Of a stretch of 64,000 nt of DNA, positions 36,204 to 48,668 are shown piece after piece. Numbering within the stretch: the stretch's first letter is position 1; the number at the start of each line of letters is the position of its first letter. A model generated the notes under the pieces. The model did not search any database. It was not told the origin of the DNA and worked only from the letters and a program-made list of their open reading frames with translations. The stretch is from positions 434,001 through 498,000 of the forward strand of contig MCFH01000013.1 of the NCBI GenBank assembly GCA_002104945.1, given 5' to 3'. Origin of the DNA: Piromyces finnis (taxonomy: Eukaryota; Neocallimastigomycota; Neocallimastigomycetes; Neocallimastigales; Neocallimastigaceae). Position numbers and translations under genes: made by a program.

Positions 36204-37939
36204 TTATGATTTTCTAATTCGAATGGTTCGTGTACTAATGGTGGGAGTAATATGACTACTATAACTATTTACTTTTTTATGGGTTTTATGGTGGGTGGAA
36301 GGATGAGAAGAATGAAAGTTTTTATCACTATTTTTGATTTCTATAGGAGGTACATGTAAATCTTTTGATTTGACTACAAGTCCACTTTTTACAGATTGTT
36401 GAGGTTTCCGATGAGATTTTGCAATTTTATTATTATTTAGAATATAAGATTTCGCTGCATCAAAATCAGAAGAAGGATGATATATATATTTTGAAAGAGG
36501 AGGAAGTTGCGTATTTCGTGGTGAGGAAGAGGGTGAAAATGCTGATTTAATATTAGAATCATCACTTTCAAGATAATTCCAATGGATGATGTTTAATACA
36601 ATGTTTTTTTCGATGGATTCTCGAAACCTCACATAAATATCTTTAATATTTTCAATAATCCATGAAGAATACCATATTTTTAAACCAAGAATCCATATCC
36701 ATACCCAGGAAACAGGTCCTACTACACAAAACTTTCGTGAATATCTATTGATGAGTTCAGATATAAAAGAAAATAGTATATTGTTGTTGGTATCGAAATC
36801 TAGAGAAGTTCCATTATCATCCGGTGAAATGGAAAGATGATTTGCAGAATTAGACTTGTAGGAATTGATGATCTCTCGTTGTTTTTGACTCTCTGAATTA
36901 TTTTTAAACCACTGAAGAAAGTCTTTATCACTATTATCTGATCCTGCCAAGATATTTTCACAGAAATTAATAAGGGTATACCTCCATGAAAATACATAAT
37001 CAATGAGTTTGAACCCCCAAACATCACCAGTAAAATAGTAGCAAAGGACGTGGAACAAGTAAAAAAAGATGATTTTTTTCTTCCAAAATGGTTTATAAAG
37101 GAGAATAACAACTACAATACCATGAGTTATCAGATCTAACCATACTTTAAAAAAATCCCATATGTAACTGAAAATAAAACCCATGATAATAATTATCATT
37201 TGATATATAGTTGTAGGGTGATAATAAAATGCTACTAGATCTTTTGTTGTTTCTTTTATTGATGAAAAAAACCAATCATATGATTTTACAAATGCAGGAA
37301 GTGACCCTTCAATGACTAATTTACATGATAGTCCATTAATAGATAATAAAAGAATAAATAATATATTGGTAATTAAAGTGGCTGTTTTTGGTTTATTATT
37401 ATATAATTATATGTAATCAATGGGGATTATTTGAATTAATTTTATTGGGAGCAATTTAAAGATAGATTTAATATTGCAATGTATTGTGTTGTTTTGAAAT
37501 ATAATTTTAACAGATTTATTAGAAAAAATGTATATTGTAATTATATATTGTAGAAAAAGGATATTGTTTTAATATAAATATAGGAGTATATTGTCAAATA
37601 AATGGTTTTTAGTTTAAATAAAAATAGTTTGGTATAAATATAAAATAATAATTAAAAACAAAAGAAATTAATAAATTACAATAAATTATCAATTTTATTA
37701 TGTAATATCTATATTTAATAAATAATTAAATTAGCAAAATAATTACTTGAATTGACTAAATAGTATATCCACGATGAATTTTTACAATAGTTTTGCCATG
37801 TATATGTTGAGGAACGTAGTATATAATTTGAATTTTGTTTTTTATTTATTCCATCATCCAAACCACTAAGTTTTTTATTTTTATTATTGTTGTTATTAAT
37901 GTTATTAACTTTCTGATATCTTTTTTTATATTTATTCAT
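36204..37939 (-). CDS. Predicted multi-pass membrane protein, unrecognised
   Basis: The main exon is open from 37381 down to the stop at 36204, with several hydrophobic segments: 'ITNILFILLLSINGLSC', 'IIIIMGFIFSYIWDFF', 'HGIVVVILLY', 'FFYLFHVLCYYF' and, later, 'GPVSWVWIWILGLKIWY'. The C-terminal ~130 residues are polar and Ser/His/Lys-rich, ending in a basic 'TISTRTIRIRKS'. The frame is open with no Met before the first hydrophobic segment, so an upstream exon is likely. A candidate is 37939-37747, an Asn/Lys-rich stretch ending 'WIYYLVNS', with donor GTAATT and acceptor AACAG; phases match (1 and 1). If that exon is wrong the start could be the internal Met at 37199. I do not recognise the family and assign no function. 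Confidence 0.5.
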
Positions 37940-39569
37940 AGTTTATAATGTTATGCATATATATATAGTAGGGTGAAAAAATTGAGGAAAAATATACAAA
38001 AAAGAATTCTTTATAATATCCTTTTATATGTTGTTATTGAAATTAATAAATATTATGTGATAACATAAATGCGAAAAAAAAAAAATAGAGATGATAATAG
38101 TAAAAAATGTTATATTTTCATATTTCTTAAAAATGTATTGAGGGTGTTATGTAAAACATAAGAATAAAAAAATAAAAGCAGATTATTGTATAAATTATAT
38201 TAAATGTATTATATAATTTGTTGTATATCAATTTCATTCCTTAATATGTACTTAAATTCATCTATTTTTTTTTTTTTATCTTTATATTGAAACCTTTTTC
38301 TTAATTTAAAAATTATAATAAAAATAAATTAACACATATTAAGTCTTGATATTATTCTTGTATATTACAAAAAAGATAGAATTTTTTTTCAATTTAGATA
38401 TTGAAAATTTGGAAAATGTGTTAATAATTGTTATATAATTTATAAATATGATGTTTATATTGTTTATCTAAATAAAATAAGAGTATTCCAATCCTGTTTA
38501 TTTCTTTTTTTTTTTTTTTTTTTTTTTTTCATTGATGGATAACAAAGATCGTCAGATTATTTATTATAATTAATTCATATTAACAACATAAGCCAATTAA
38601 TATATTTATATTTATAATAAAATATGAATAATAAAATGAAAAAGAAAAAAAATAATTTTAATTTTCTATTATTGTTAGTATTAAAAAGGTATATATTAAA
38701 ATAAAGATTTTTATTTACTTTATTTTTACTTTTTATTTTGTTCTTTTTTTATTATTATATATATATATTAATATGTTTTTATTGCTTATTTTTTTAGTCT
38801 TTTTGATTTTTTCTTTTGCTTTTGTTTTGTTTTGTTTTTTGTTTTTTGTTTTTTTTTAAAAAAAAAAAAAAATGTATAATTAGTATATCTTTATAAATTT
38901 CAACAATTCTTTTTTCATTCCAATCCTTAACCAAAAGAGTTGTTAATTATATTTGAATATTAATTAAAATTTTTATATTAAATTAAATTTAATTATAATT
39001 TATTCATATATAATAAATCTATTCATTTAGTTATATTTATTTATTTTATAATAAATTTATTCATTAATTTTAAATTTATTATAAAATAAACATATTAAAT
39101 ATATTTTATATTTAATAAAAAAAAAATTTTTTTAAAACTATTAATTACTATATAGAAAGTTAAGGTTTAAAGAAAAAAGTTGATTCTTTTGATAATTGTT
39201 ATAATAATTATTAATGATTATATATAAAATGAATAAATTTTTCAGAATCAAAAGCTATATTATATATAAACCATAATAAATTCTATAAAATTCTTAAGAT
39301 AATCCAAAAACAAAAAATTAGTTTATATATGATAATGATGATGATTTTTAAAAAATCAGTTCTTTTTTTTTTTAAATTTATTATTCGTTTTTCTCATAAA
39401 ATAAAGACAAATAAAAAAAAAAAAAAAGATAAATATTACCAGTTAGAATTTTCACATTTAATGAATACATTATATATTTAACTTTTTGTATTAATATAGT
39501 TTTACTATCATGAAATTAATCTTTTTTTTTTTTAAATTCTTTAAACTTCAGTATCAGTTATAGAATTAC

Positions 39570-39600
<31 letters not shown>

Positions 39601-40502
39601 GATATCGATGTCTGATTTATGAAATTACATTAAACAAGAAATAATAAAAAAAAATATTTTTTTAACCTTGATTATATACAATAAATAATTAAGTTTTATT
39701 TTTATTTATATTAAAGTCAAAAGAAAAAAGATTAATATTATGTTTTAATCAAGATAATAGTAATTTTCTTATAAAGGAATGATACTCTTAAGATTGTTTA
39801 TATATTAAGATGTTAATATTTAAATAAAGATATTTTTAAAATATCGTATAGTTAAAACTTTATTGAATAAAGTTCTTTAATACTATAAAGAATTATTATA
39901 AAAAATAAAACAGTACATATTTTATATTTTTAATTTAATTTTCTCCAATTAAATGAAATTAGACAATTCCTTTAATTATACATAGAAATTAGGATTTCTA
40001 TTATTATTAGCTATAATAATAATAATTAAATTAAAACTATTGTTTGGTAAAAATGACAAAAAATGATCTCTATTATAAAAGATCATAATAATGACAAAAA
40101 GTAATGCTAAAGGGAAAATATACTATAATAAAAATAGGATCGTAAATTATTATAATAAAAATTATATATAAAAAAAGGAATAATACATAATACTTTTATT
40201 TTTGTTGTGTTTTGCTTTGTTTTGTTTTGTTTTCTGATAATGGTTTATATATAGTATTATTGACTATTATAATATATATCAATATTTCAATATAAATAAA
40301 TTATAAATAAAATAGTATATGTATATTTCTGTAGTAAAACCTTTTAGTAATTTAAAGTATGAAATAAAACAATGTTATTTTTATAATAGATAAAATAGGC
40401 TACTAATTTTTATAATGTCATATTTGACAGATTAATGATTTAGGCCGTTAGTTACTTACATTATAATAAATACATCATTATTATCATTTTCGCCTATACT
40501 TT
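37940..40502. other. Intergenic, A/T-rich
   Basis: About 2.6 kb with long poly-T runs (38510-38529, 39572-39600) and GTTTT repeats (38815-38850, 40207-40232). No gene, RNA or clear regulatory motif is seen. Confidence 0.55.
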
Positions 40503-42614
40503 TTATTTTTTAAAGTATGAAAATAAACTTTTGACTTGATTCACAAACTGAATATAGAACTTTGAAGGAATATTATCATCGGTATTATTCTTTTCTATTT
40601 TCATATTCATTGCTTCAGATATATTACCCACATGATTATCTTTTCTATCAGATGTTTCATGAATATTTGTTTCCACTTTCTATTTAAGGCATCATAAATC
40701 GTTTTAAAATGACATCAAAACAAAAAAAAAAATAATGAAAAAGAAAATAATAAATTAGTTTTTCTATAAAATAATAACCGCAATTAAAATGATATCCTAA
40801 TTCGAGATTCAATAGAAATATTTTAATATAATTTACCTCATTCAAGAAGTATTTATGAAGAATAAGAATTCTTTTTCCTCTATCATGAATACTATAATAA
40901 TAATTAAAGAAATCTTTAATTTTAGCTTCATTATCACTGGAAAGAATTTTTTCAATCTTTTTTGGGTAATATGTAAGTGATTTATTATTTTTAATGATGG
41001 GATGGATATCTAAACCATAGGAAAGTAAAACTTTACAATTAAATGGAATGAAATTAGGATGAGTTGTTGCTGTCAATGAAATAATATTATCTGTTTGTCG
41101 TGATAATCCTTCACTTGGATTTATACGAGGAAATAAAGAATAAGTGCACATTTCAACTGGGTCTGATAAATGTTCATTTAACTTAAAAGTATTCATGAAT
41201 TTAATTAATTTATATATATGTATACGTGTATGTGAAATAATTAAATTATTTTTGTTTATATTTTTGTTTAAATTAGTTTAAGAAGAAGAAGAATTGTTAT
41301 TTGTTGATATTATTATTCGTTAATTAATTGTTATTATTGATAAGAAATTCATTTTTATTATAATATAATAAAAAATAAAAATATAAGTATTATTTACAAT
41401 TTTATAATTAACACTATTATTTTCTTTTACGAACATACCTGATTTGAGTAACCATAACCAAATGTACCATAATTAAACGTTATTTCTAAATCAATGGTAC
41501 CCACAAATAACTCATTATTCCATATATCATATGATCCAAATATTGGGCTCATCTATTATAATTAAATAAATTATATGTATTAATAGATGTTTTTATTGTA
41601 AAATATATATATATATATATATATATTAAACATTTTATTAGAAAAAGATGATTATTTAATTAATAATATTTATTCAAACAAAATAAAATTCATTTATAAT
41701 TACAGATATTATATCATGAAGATGAAAATAAACATTCCCTATTTTTTTACTCTCTTTAATATCCATATCAAATCCGAAAACATTAATTGATAAAAGGTTA
41801 TATGGGTGTCTTTTATTTTTAATAACCTATTAATTTTTTTTAAAACATATATATATTTATTCATTAGAATATATTTTTTCCCTTACTTTTACTTTTTATT
41901 CATAGGATAAAAATAAAAATGCAATAAAATTATATATGTATTTACACTAGCGGGGAAATGGGCTGTTTGATTAAAACTTAGAGTGTTAGCATCATTAATG
42001 ATAATTTTTGTTCTAGTAGATAGTGTTCTTAATTTTAAGATAGCATATACATTATTAATATCATTTATCATATAATCTAATGTAATATAATTAAATTAGT
42101 GAAAATTATTAAAAAGATAATTAAAATATATATAAATAAATATTGATAAATTACTCATATTTGTGATATCAGAAAGATTCAAAGTTCGAATAGTAACTAT
42201 AAAAAAATAAAAAAAAGAAATAAAAAAGTTAATATATTATATAAGTTAAAATCAGTAATGTTGTCACTTCTTTTTATTTTATTATTGGGAAACAACAATA
42301 TATTGATTAATACCTGAAACTACCCCATTCTAATAAAGAATATATTTAAATTATTAATATTATTATATGAAAAAGAATAAAAAAAAAAGGTTGAATTAAA
42401 AAATGATATTTTTCTCTATTATATATAATGATATAATGATCCTTCATCAATATATAATATATATTACCAAGGAAGGACGAATATCTTCAGAAGCTAAGAA
42501 ATAACGTTGAATAGCAGCGATTTCGTCCAATTCAACATCTTTCTTCTCTCTCTGTTCATCAATAGTAACTAAAAAATCATTTGGTTTTTCATCTGGATCT
42601 TCATAAAAATTCAT
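40503..42614 (-). CDS. C2-domain protein
   Basis: Eight exons on the minus strand: 42614-42468, 42329-42314, 42196-42155, 42076-41946, 41826-41704, 41552-41439, 41181-40837 and 40679-40503; 364 residues, all phases closing. A 49-residue acidic N-terminus is followed by a C2 fold spanning exons 2-6: 'NGVVSVTIRTLNLSD', then 'YAILKLRTLSTRTKII', 'LSFNQTAHFP', 'LLSINVFGFD', 'KKIGNVYFHLHDI' and 'VGTIDLEITFNYGTFGYGYS'. The usual Ca2+-binding Asp set is not evident, so it may be a Ca2+-independent C2. The C-terminal half ('CTYSLFPRINPSEG' onward) lies outside the C2 domain and I do not recognise it. It may be related to C2CD6-like proteins, but that is a weak guess. C2 domains generally bind membranes or proteins. 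It shares a 716-bp divergent promoter region with the beta-propeller gene. Confidence 0.7.
42314..42329 (-). other. 16-nt microexon of the C2-domain gene
   Basis: It encodes 'NGVVS' plus one base. It is flanked by a TTATTAG acceptor and a CAG|GTATTA donor. It joins phase 0 upstream and phase 1 downstream, and supplies the first strand of the C2 domain, so skipping it would shift the frame. Confidence 0.65.
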
Positions 42615-43100
42615 ATTTCCCTCTTTTTTTATATATTTTTTTAAATATTTATTTTTTATAGCTTAATAATTGATATAAAGTTGCTAAGCAAATAATATGC
42701 CTATTCAGTAATAGAAAAAAAAAACTGAATTTATTATAACTATTAATTATTTTTCTCTTTATTATGCTATTATAATATTTAGAGTATATAGCTCCTCTAT
42801 TTTCTAAATATATGTTTAGATAAAGTTAAAATGCTTGTTAAGAAATAATAATGATGTTTGTGAATATTTATATATTAAATTTTATTATTTGTTTATAAAT
42901 ACACAATTTAATTATTCAAACTTAATTATTAAAGTATAAATTTCATATAATAAAGTTTATTAAAACGAATTATAAAAAATCAATTTTTAGAAGAGTGGCC
43001 AGAATTTAATTATTACACTAAATATAATACTTGAAAAAAAAAAAAAAAGTTATATTATTATAAATGTTTTAGTTATTAAACTAGTTATTCTTTTACTTTT

Positions 43101-43179
<79 letters not shown>

Positions 43180-43330
43180 TTATTTATTTATTTATTTATT
43201 TATTTATTAATTTATTTATTTAATATCTTTTCATAAAAATTTTGAAAAATGATTAATTTTTAATATATAATTTTTTAAAAATAAAAATAAAAAAAAAAAT
43301 CTTTTGGAATTTATATTATTTTAAAAAAAA
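42615..43330. other. Divergent promoter region
   Basis: 716 bp between the start codons of the C2-domain gene (minus) and the beta-propeller gene (plus). It contains a (TTTA)n array at about 43101-43222 and is otherwise A/T-rich. No defined promoter motif is visible. Confidence 0.6.
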
Positions 43331-44816
43331 ATGGAAAACAAGAAACATACCTTAGAAAATAGTATAATTAATAAAACCATAGATTTTAATAATGATTCTT
43401 TAAGCTTTCATAATAAAAAAGCAAAAACATCATTTGAGGATATAATAAAAACAAGAATATTATGGACTCGACAATTTCAGTCCAATAGTGTTAATGCACT
43501 TGAAGTTGGAAAAATATTTTTAAAAAAGAAAAGTGAAATGGCTATAGTTATTGGAGTAGATTCTACCCTTAAGATTATTCAAAATAGAGATTCTCTTGTA
43601 CGTACAATAATATTTTCTCTTATATTTCTTGTTAAAATTAGAAATAATATCAAATACATATAAAGAAAAAAGAGAAGAAAAAAAAAAAAGTGAAATTCAT
43701 TGATGGAAAATGCATTTTATAACTGAAATTTATGAAATTTGAAATTTTAAAAATCAAATAAAAATATATATATATTAGATAATAAGTGTCATAAATAATA
43801 AACCTTTATAGAGAAAAATAATAATAATTCTAATATAATAAATAAATTGCTATTTTTATATAACAAAAAAGAAAAATTCAGAATTAAATAATTATTAATT
43901 TTAATAATAAATAGGATGATATACCAGTTACTACATCAAGTGGAACCATATTATGCATAAAGCTTTTCCCAATAATGCCGACATCTTCAGAAAATAATGT
44001 TAATGATATTGTAATCGGGGATGAGAATGGAGAGGTTTCACTGATTTCAAATAATCAAGTATTTTTAAAACATAATTTCGGATCCTCCATTACAAATATT
44101 GAAATTACAAAGGATATGAGTAAAATCTCACTTTATTCTTTTTATATATTATCAATATCAATATTAGCAGTATTATTATTTATACACAATAATAATATAC
44201 TATTCAAATGTTATAATAAAGAGAAATAATAAATTAATATTTAAAATTTAAAAAAAGAAAGAATTTCAAATGTCATTTACCTAACATTTCATTATTATGT
44301 TTTTAATAGTAAATAATGTTGAAATAATTGCAAGTGATTTTTCAGGTATAATTCATTCATTCAATAACTATAATGTTAATTGGAAAACAAGAATATTAGA
44401 TAATAATAATTCGCCAACAAATGTAAGCTATCAAAAAATGATATTAATATATATTGATACTAACCTATAAAAATAATATAAAAATTATTAATATCAAAAT
44501 ATAACTTTTTTTTTTTCAAATTCAAAACTTAACAGTTACCAACAATAAACCCGATAAAATGTATATTACCAGTAGTAATTAAAGATAGATTTAATATAGA
44601 AACAAGTTATCTTATTATTTCAAATGATACCTTAAAACTCTACTTTTATCAATTGGGATATAAAAAATTTGAGATTGAAGTACCATCACCAATAAATACT
44701 GTAAGAATGCAACTTTTTTTTTTCATTATACTTTGAAATGAATAAAATAATATAAAATTAATACATCAACATAAAAAAAAAATTAAAAATGAATATTTTA
44801 TTATTTTTATTTATTC

Positions 44817-44872
<56 letters not shown>

Positions 44873-45539
44873 GATATGTACTGGTTCAATTTCAAATAAG
44901 GAGGAAAAAGAAATTTTAATAGGATGCAAAAATGGAAATATATACACCATAATTGATTACAAGGTTTTTAAAATAATAATAATGTTGTTTTTGATATTGA
45001 AAACCAACTTTATATATAAATATTCAATTTGTTATTATAATCATAATAGTAAATCATTAAAAATATATATTAATTAATTATTAATAATATATATGGGTTT
45101 ATAGCTTTATCCATTAATTGAATCAAATGAATACATTAATAAAATAAAAACAATATCTATTCCAAGTATATCGAAAGAACAAGATATTATTATATGTTCA
45201 GGGCAGTTTAATGGATTAAAATTCTTTTTGAATAAAAATGTAAGTATTAAAACAAAAAAAAAAAAAAGTTTTAATAAATAAATATATATTATTTGAAGAA
45301 AAAAAAATAATGATAATACAAAGCAACTAAATATTAATGGTTCTAATAATGTGATTAATATTGGTTATTCTTATAATAATACCTTTCCTATTATAATACA
45401 GTTAATTTATACATTTAATACTTCAGATTGGATCTATGATTTTAGTTTCTATTATACAACACCAAATATAATACGCCTTGTTACCGTCAGTGTTGAAGGT
45501 GAACTACAAGTTTCTGAAATAATTTTAACTGAAAATTGA
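43331..45539 (+). CDS. Beta-propeller protein of FG-GAP/WD type
   Basis: Seven exons: 43331-43597, 43915-44119, 44310-44422, 44536-44700, 44874-44963, 45105-45239 and 45324-45539; 396 residues. After a polar N-terminus come repeating beta-blade patterns: 'AIVIGVDSTLKIIQ', 'NDIVIGDENGEVSLIS', 'EIIASDFSGIIHSFN', 'YLIISNDTLKLYFYQ', 'EILIGCKNGNIYTI' and 'IIICSGQFNGLKFF'. This is the '(I/V)(V/I)IGxxxGxVxxx' blade signature of seven-bladed FG-GAP/WD-like propellers such as ITFG2 or BBS-type propellers; which one cannot be decided by eye. Exon 5 ends at a weak donor (AAG|GTTTTT), which is the least certain junction. The role is presumably scaffold-like, by inference from the fold. Confidence 0.65.
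44820..44873 (+). repeat. (TTA)n microsatellite forming an intron 3' end
   Basis: About 17 TTA units running directly into the TTATTATTAG acceptor of exon 5 of the beta-propeller gene, so the repeat itself supplies the polypyrimidine/AG context. Confidence 0.75.
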
Positions 45540-45913
45540 TGATATCGGGGGAAAAAAAATCATATATATTTATGAATATATAACGATAAAAAAAAATAAG
45601 TTATCTTTTAAGTTATTAAAAAATAACTAAAATATGTTTATAAAAAAAATATAAAAAATTAAAAAATAAAAATTTTTTTAATATCAAATAATACCAAATA
45701 TGATTTATTTGTTTTATGAAATTATAAGATTTTAGAATCCTGTTACATTGTAAATAAGTAAATAAATAATTAAAATAAAAAGCTTTTATTTTACTTTATT
45801 ATACATACTTTATTTTTATTTTTTATTTTGTTTATTATTTTTTTTTTACATTATTATTCTTATTTATTATTCTTATTTTAGTTTATTTTTGTTTTGATTT
45901 TATTTCTTTATTA

Positions 45914-45988
<75 letters not shown>

Positions 45989-46223
45989 TATTATTATTAC
46001 TTATATTATTATTTACATTATTATTATTGTTATTATTATTTACTCTATTTTACTCTATCTTAAATACTGGATTTGATTAAAAATGTGTTAATCTAACCCG
46101 TTAATAATTTGATTTTTTATTTATAAATGTTTTAAAATATAAAAGTGATATGTTAATAGAAAGAAATATATAAAATTTTAAAAAATATTTAAAAAAAAAA
46201 TTTTTTTTTATAGGAATTGTAAA
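45540..46223. other. Intergenic between convergent genes, with microsatellite
   Basis: About 0.7 kb between two 3' ends. It contains (TTA)n then (TTTA)n at 45908-45989. No gene is seen. Confidence 0.65.
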
Positions 46224-47396
46224 TTATTCATTCATTTTAATTTTTGTTTCTATTATAGTATTTAAATAATTTACAAAATCTTCATTATTCAAGTAATCAT
46301 TTCTTGAAAGGTTATTAATAATATGTTCTTCATTTATTAATTTGCCATTTAATTTAATTTCTTTTTCAAGAAGATACTTTATTAAATTATGTCTCTCAAT
46401 ATAGCATTCAATTTGACTTTCATTATGATTATAAAATATATTCATTAAATTATCTTGTACTTTCTTTTTATTTAATAAATATTCATTAATTTCGGTTAAT
46501 TGTTGATTAGAAAGAGCCTTTAAATCCCTATTTGATATTCTATACATACCAAAGATTTCAGCTTTTAAAATTACTGGACTATTTTTTAATATATCATAAT
46601 TAATTAAAGATGAATATAATGGTAATAAAAATGATTTATCATTCATTAATGATGGTGCTCCCTTAGCAGCATTTAATTTATCGATATGTTCAATCATTAA
46701 TTTAATTTCTTTATATCCATCCATAAGAACTAAATAGGTGAAAAGTTTTATTGAAAACTGTTGAGTTTGACCTAAGAGTTCTACTGAATAATAATTAAAT
46801 TCTAAAATATCAATATTTATACCATGGTCAAGAAGAAATTGTACTTGTTTTTCATAATTTTTTCTAATACATAATTTAGCTGCATTATCTATTGTATTGT
46901 ACTTGTCATCCAAGTATCTATTATTAAACTTTTCGTAATATCTATGATATAAGAAAAGAGACATTAAAATGTTCATTTTTGGATGAACAAATATGATTCC
47001 GCATGCAAAGACTAATTCGGGTACTGGAAGGAAGCAATCAAATAATAAATTGACATCAGCATTCTTCTTTTCAATTAAGTACTCGGCAATTTCATAATTT
47101 TCGCGGACTAAACATTCAACAAGTGGTGGGAATATGGTTTCAAACTTTCCAAGGTAACGTAAAATCATATTTACGTTTTGAACTTCATCTAATATCTTCT
47201 TAATTAATTCATTAGGTACTTTTATTTGAATAGCGAAGGAAAGTATATTATAGTAGAATTTTTCTCTATCCTCCTTATATAAATTCATAAAATAATCTGA
47301 ACTAGCTTTACTATTCAAGAATTCCTTTAATTCATCAAATTGGCATAATTGTTCAAGTAATTTATCGGTTTGGCAACTTTCACTAATCCAACTCAT
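46224..47396 (-). CDS. Intronless ankyrin-like protein
   Basis: 390 residues in one frame. Helix-pair units resembling degenerate ankyrin repeats can be seen: 'PPLVECLVRENYEIAEYLIE' with 'KKNADVNLLF', and 'NAAKLCIRKNYEKQVQFLLD' with 'HGINIDILEF'. The C-terminal ~150 residues are Asn/Lys/Leu-rich and unassigned. There is no signal peptide or membrane segment. Single-exon ankyrin proteins of this look often belong to expanded lineage-specific families; whether this one does cannot be told from one window. The Met at 47396 is the first in frame and is followed by a polar helix-rich start. Confidence 0.7.
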   Translation of the reverse strand: MSWISESCQTDKLLEQLCQFDELKEFLNSKASSDYFMNLYKEDREKFYYNILSFAIQIKVPNELIKKILDEVQNVNMILRYLGKFETIFPPLVECLVRENYEIAEYLIEKKNADVNLLFDCFLPVPELVFACGIIFVHPKMNILMSLFLYHRYYEKFNNRYLDDKYNTIDNAAKLCIRKNYEKQVQFLLDHGINIDILEFNYYSVELLGQTQQFSIKLFTYLVLMDGYKEIKLMIEHIDKLNAAKGAPSLMNDKSFLLPLYSSLINYDILKNSPVILKAEIFGMYRISNRDLKALSNQQLTEINEYLLNKKKVQDNLMNIFYNHNESQIECYIERHNLIKYLLEKEIKLNGKLINEEHIINNLSRNDYLNNEDFVNYLNTIIETKIKMNE

Positions 47397-47962
47397 TTTT
47401 TTTTTATTCTTTATTTATTATTTGTTAATTATATTTTTTTAAATAATTGTTTTTTTTTTTATAATTCAACTTTTAATTATAAAAAAAGTATAAAATATAA
47501 GATATAGAAAAAAAAAAAAAAAAACAAGAAAAATATAAAATATTTATACTTGTAACAAATTAAAAAGTTTTATATTATCTTTTAATTATTAAACACAACC
47601 ACATTAATACTATTTATTAATCTATTTTTGTACTACATTGTAAATTTTAAGGAGATTTTCCGCATTTACCACTTTTTATAATTTTTTAATATAAAAATAA
47701 AAATATAAAAAAATGGAATGACATATACACACACAGTACAAAGATATAAAAAATAGTAAATAGAAATATGAGTTAATCTTTTGTTTATTTAATACCTATT
47801 TTATTATATATTAGATAATTATTTAAATAAATAAATATATCATCATATACTAAATATTAATCTATTTTATAATATAAAAAAGGATAAAAAAAAATATTAT
47901 ACTTAACCATATGATTGGGTTAAGTTTTAAAAATTAGATTTATCTAAAATAATTTTAAATTT

Positions 47963-47997
<35 letters not shown>

Positions 47998-48154
47998 TTT
48001 TTTACCTTTTCTTTATGCTAATTAATTTTATATATATTATTATTTATTCTTTCCATAATATCATTTTTATATATATATGTTTTTTTTTGTTTTTTGGTTT
48101 TTTTTTTGTTTGTTTGTTTGTTTGCTTCTTTGCTATTATGGTATAATAAATTTT

Positions 48155-48189
<35 letters not shown>

Positions 48190-48668
48190 TTATATTTTAA
48201 TTTTTACAATTTATAAAAAAGGTTTAAAAAGAAAAATATATATATATAATTGACTTTGGTAAAAAATAAAATTTTTTTAGGCATTTTTCTTTTTTTTTTT
48301 TTTTTTTAGTAATTCAAGTGGTCGTAAAATGGGTGATTTAAATAATATAATGAAAAAAAGGAAAAGTTTTAATAAATAAATTAGAATTTTTTGAATAAAA
48401 AAAAAGAAAGGAAAAAATATATTTATATATATATGAATATATTTTTTCTTTCATTCATTATTATTATTTTATTTTATTTTTTTGTTTTGTTTTATTTATT
48501 CATATTAGTTATTTAATATGAATTTATTTCATGTAGCATTTCATTATATATATGTACCAAAATATAAAAAGTGTTATACCTTGTTTGGTATTCAATAAAC
48601 ATAAATATAAATTTTTTTTGTTATATATAAATTTTTTATCGGTTTTTTTTCTTTTTTTTTTTTTTTTT
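47397..48668. other. Intergenic, A/T-rich
   Basis: About 1.3 kb between two minus-strand genes. It contains (TTTA)n at 47962-48001 and poly-T runs up to about 30 nt (48157-48186). It should hold the promoter of the ankyrin-like gene and the 3' end of the SPX-RING gene. No specific motif is seen. Confidence 0.6.

Noticed and set aside
38535-38573. Short frame MDNKDRQIIYYN after a poly-T run
   Set aside because: Twelve codons with no splice site or homologue; likely chance.
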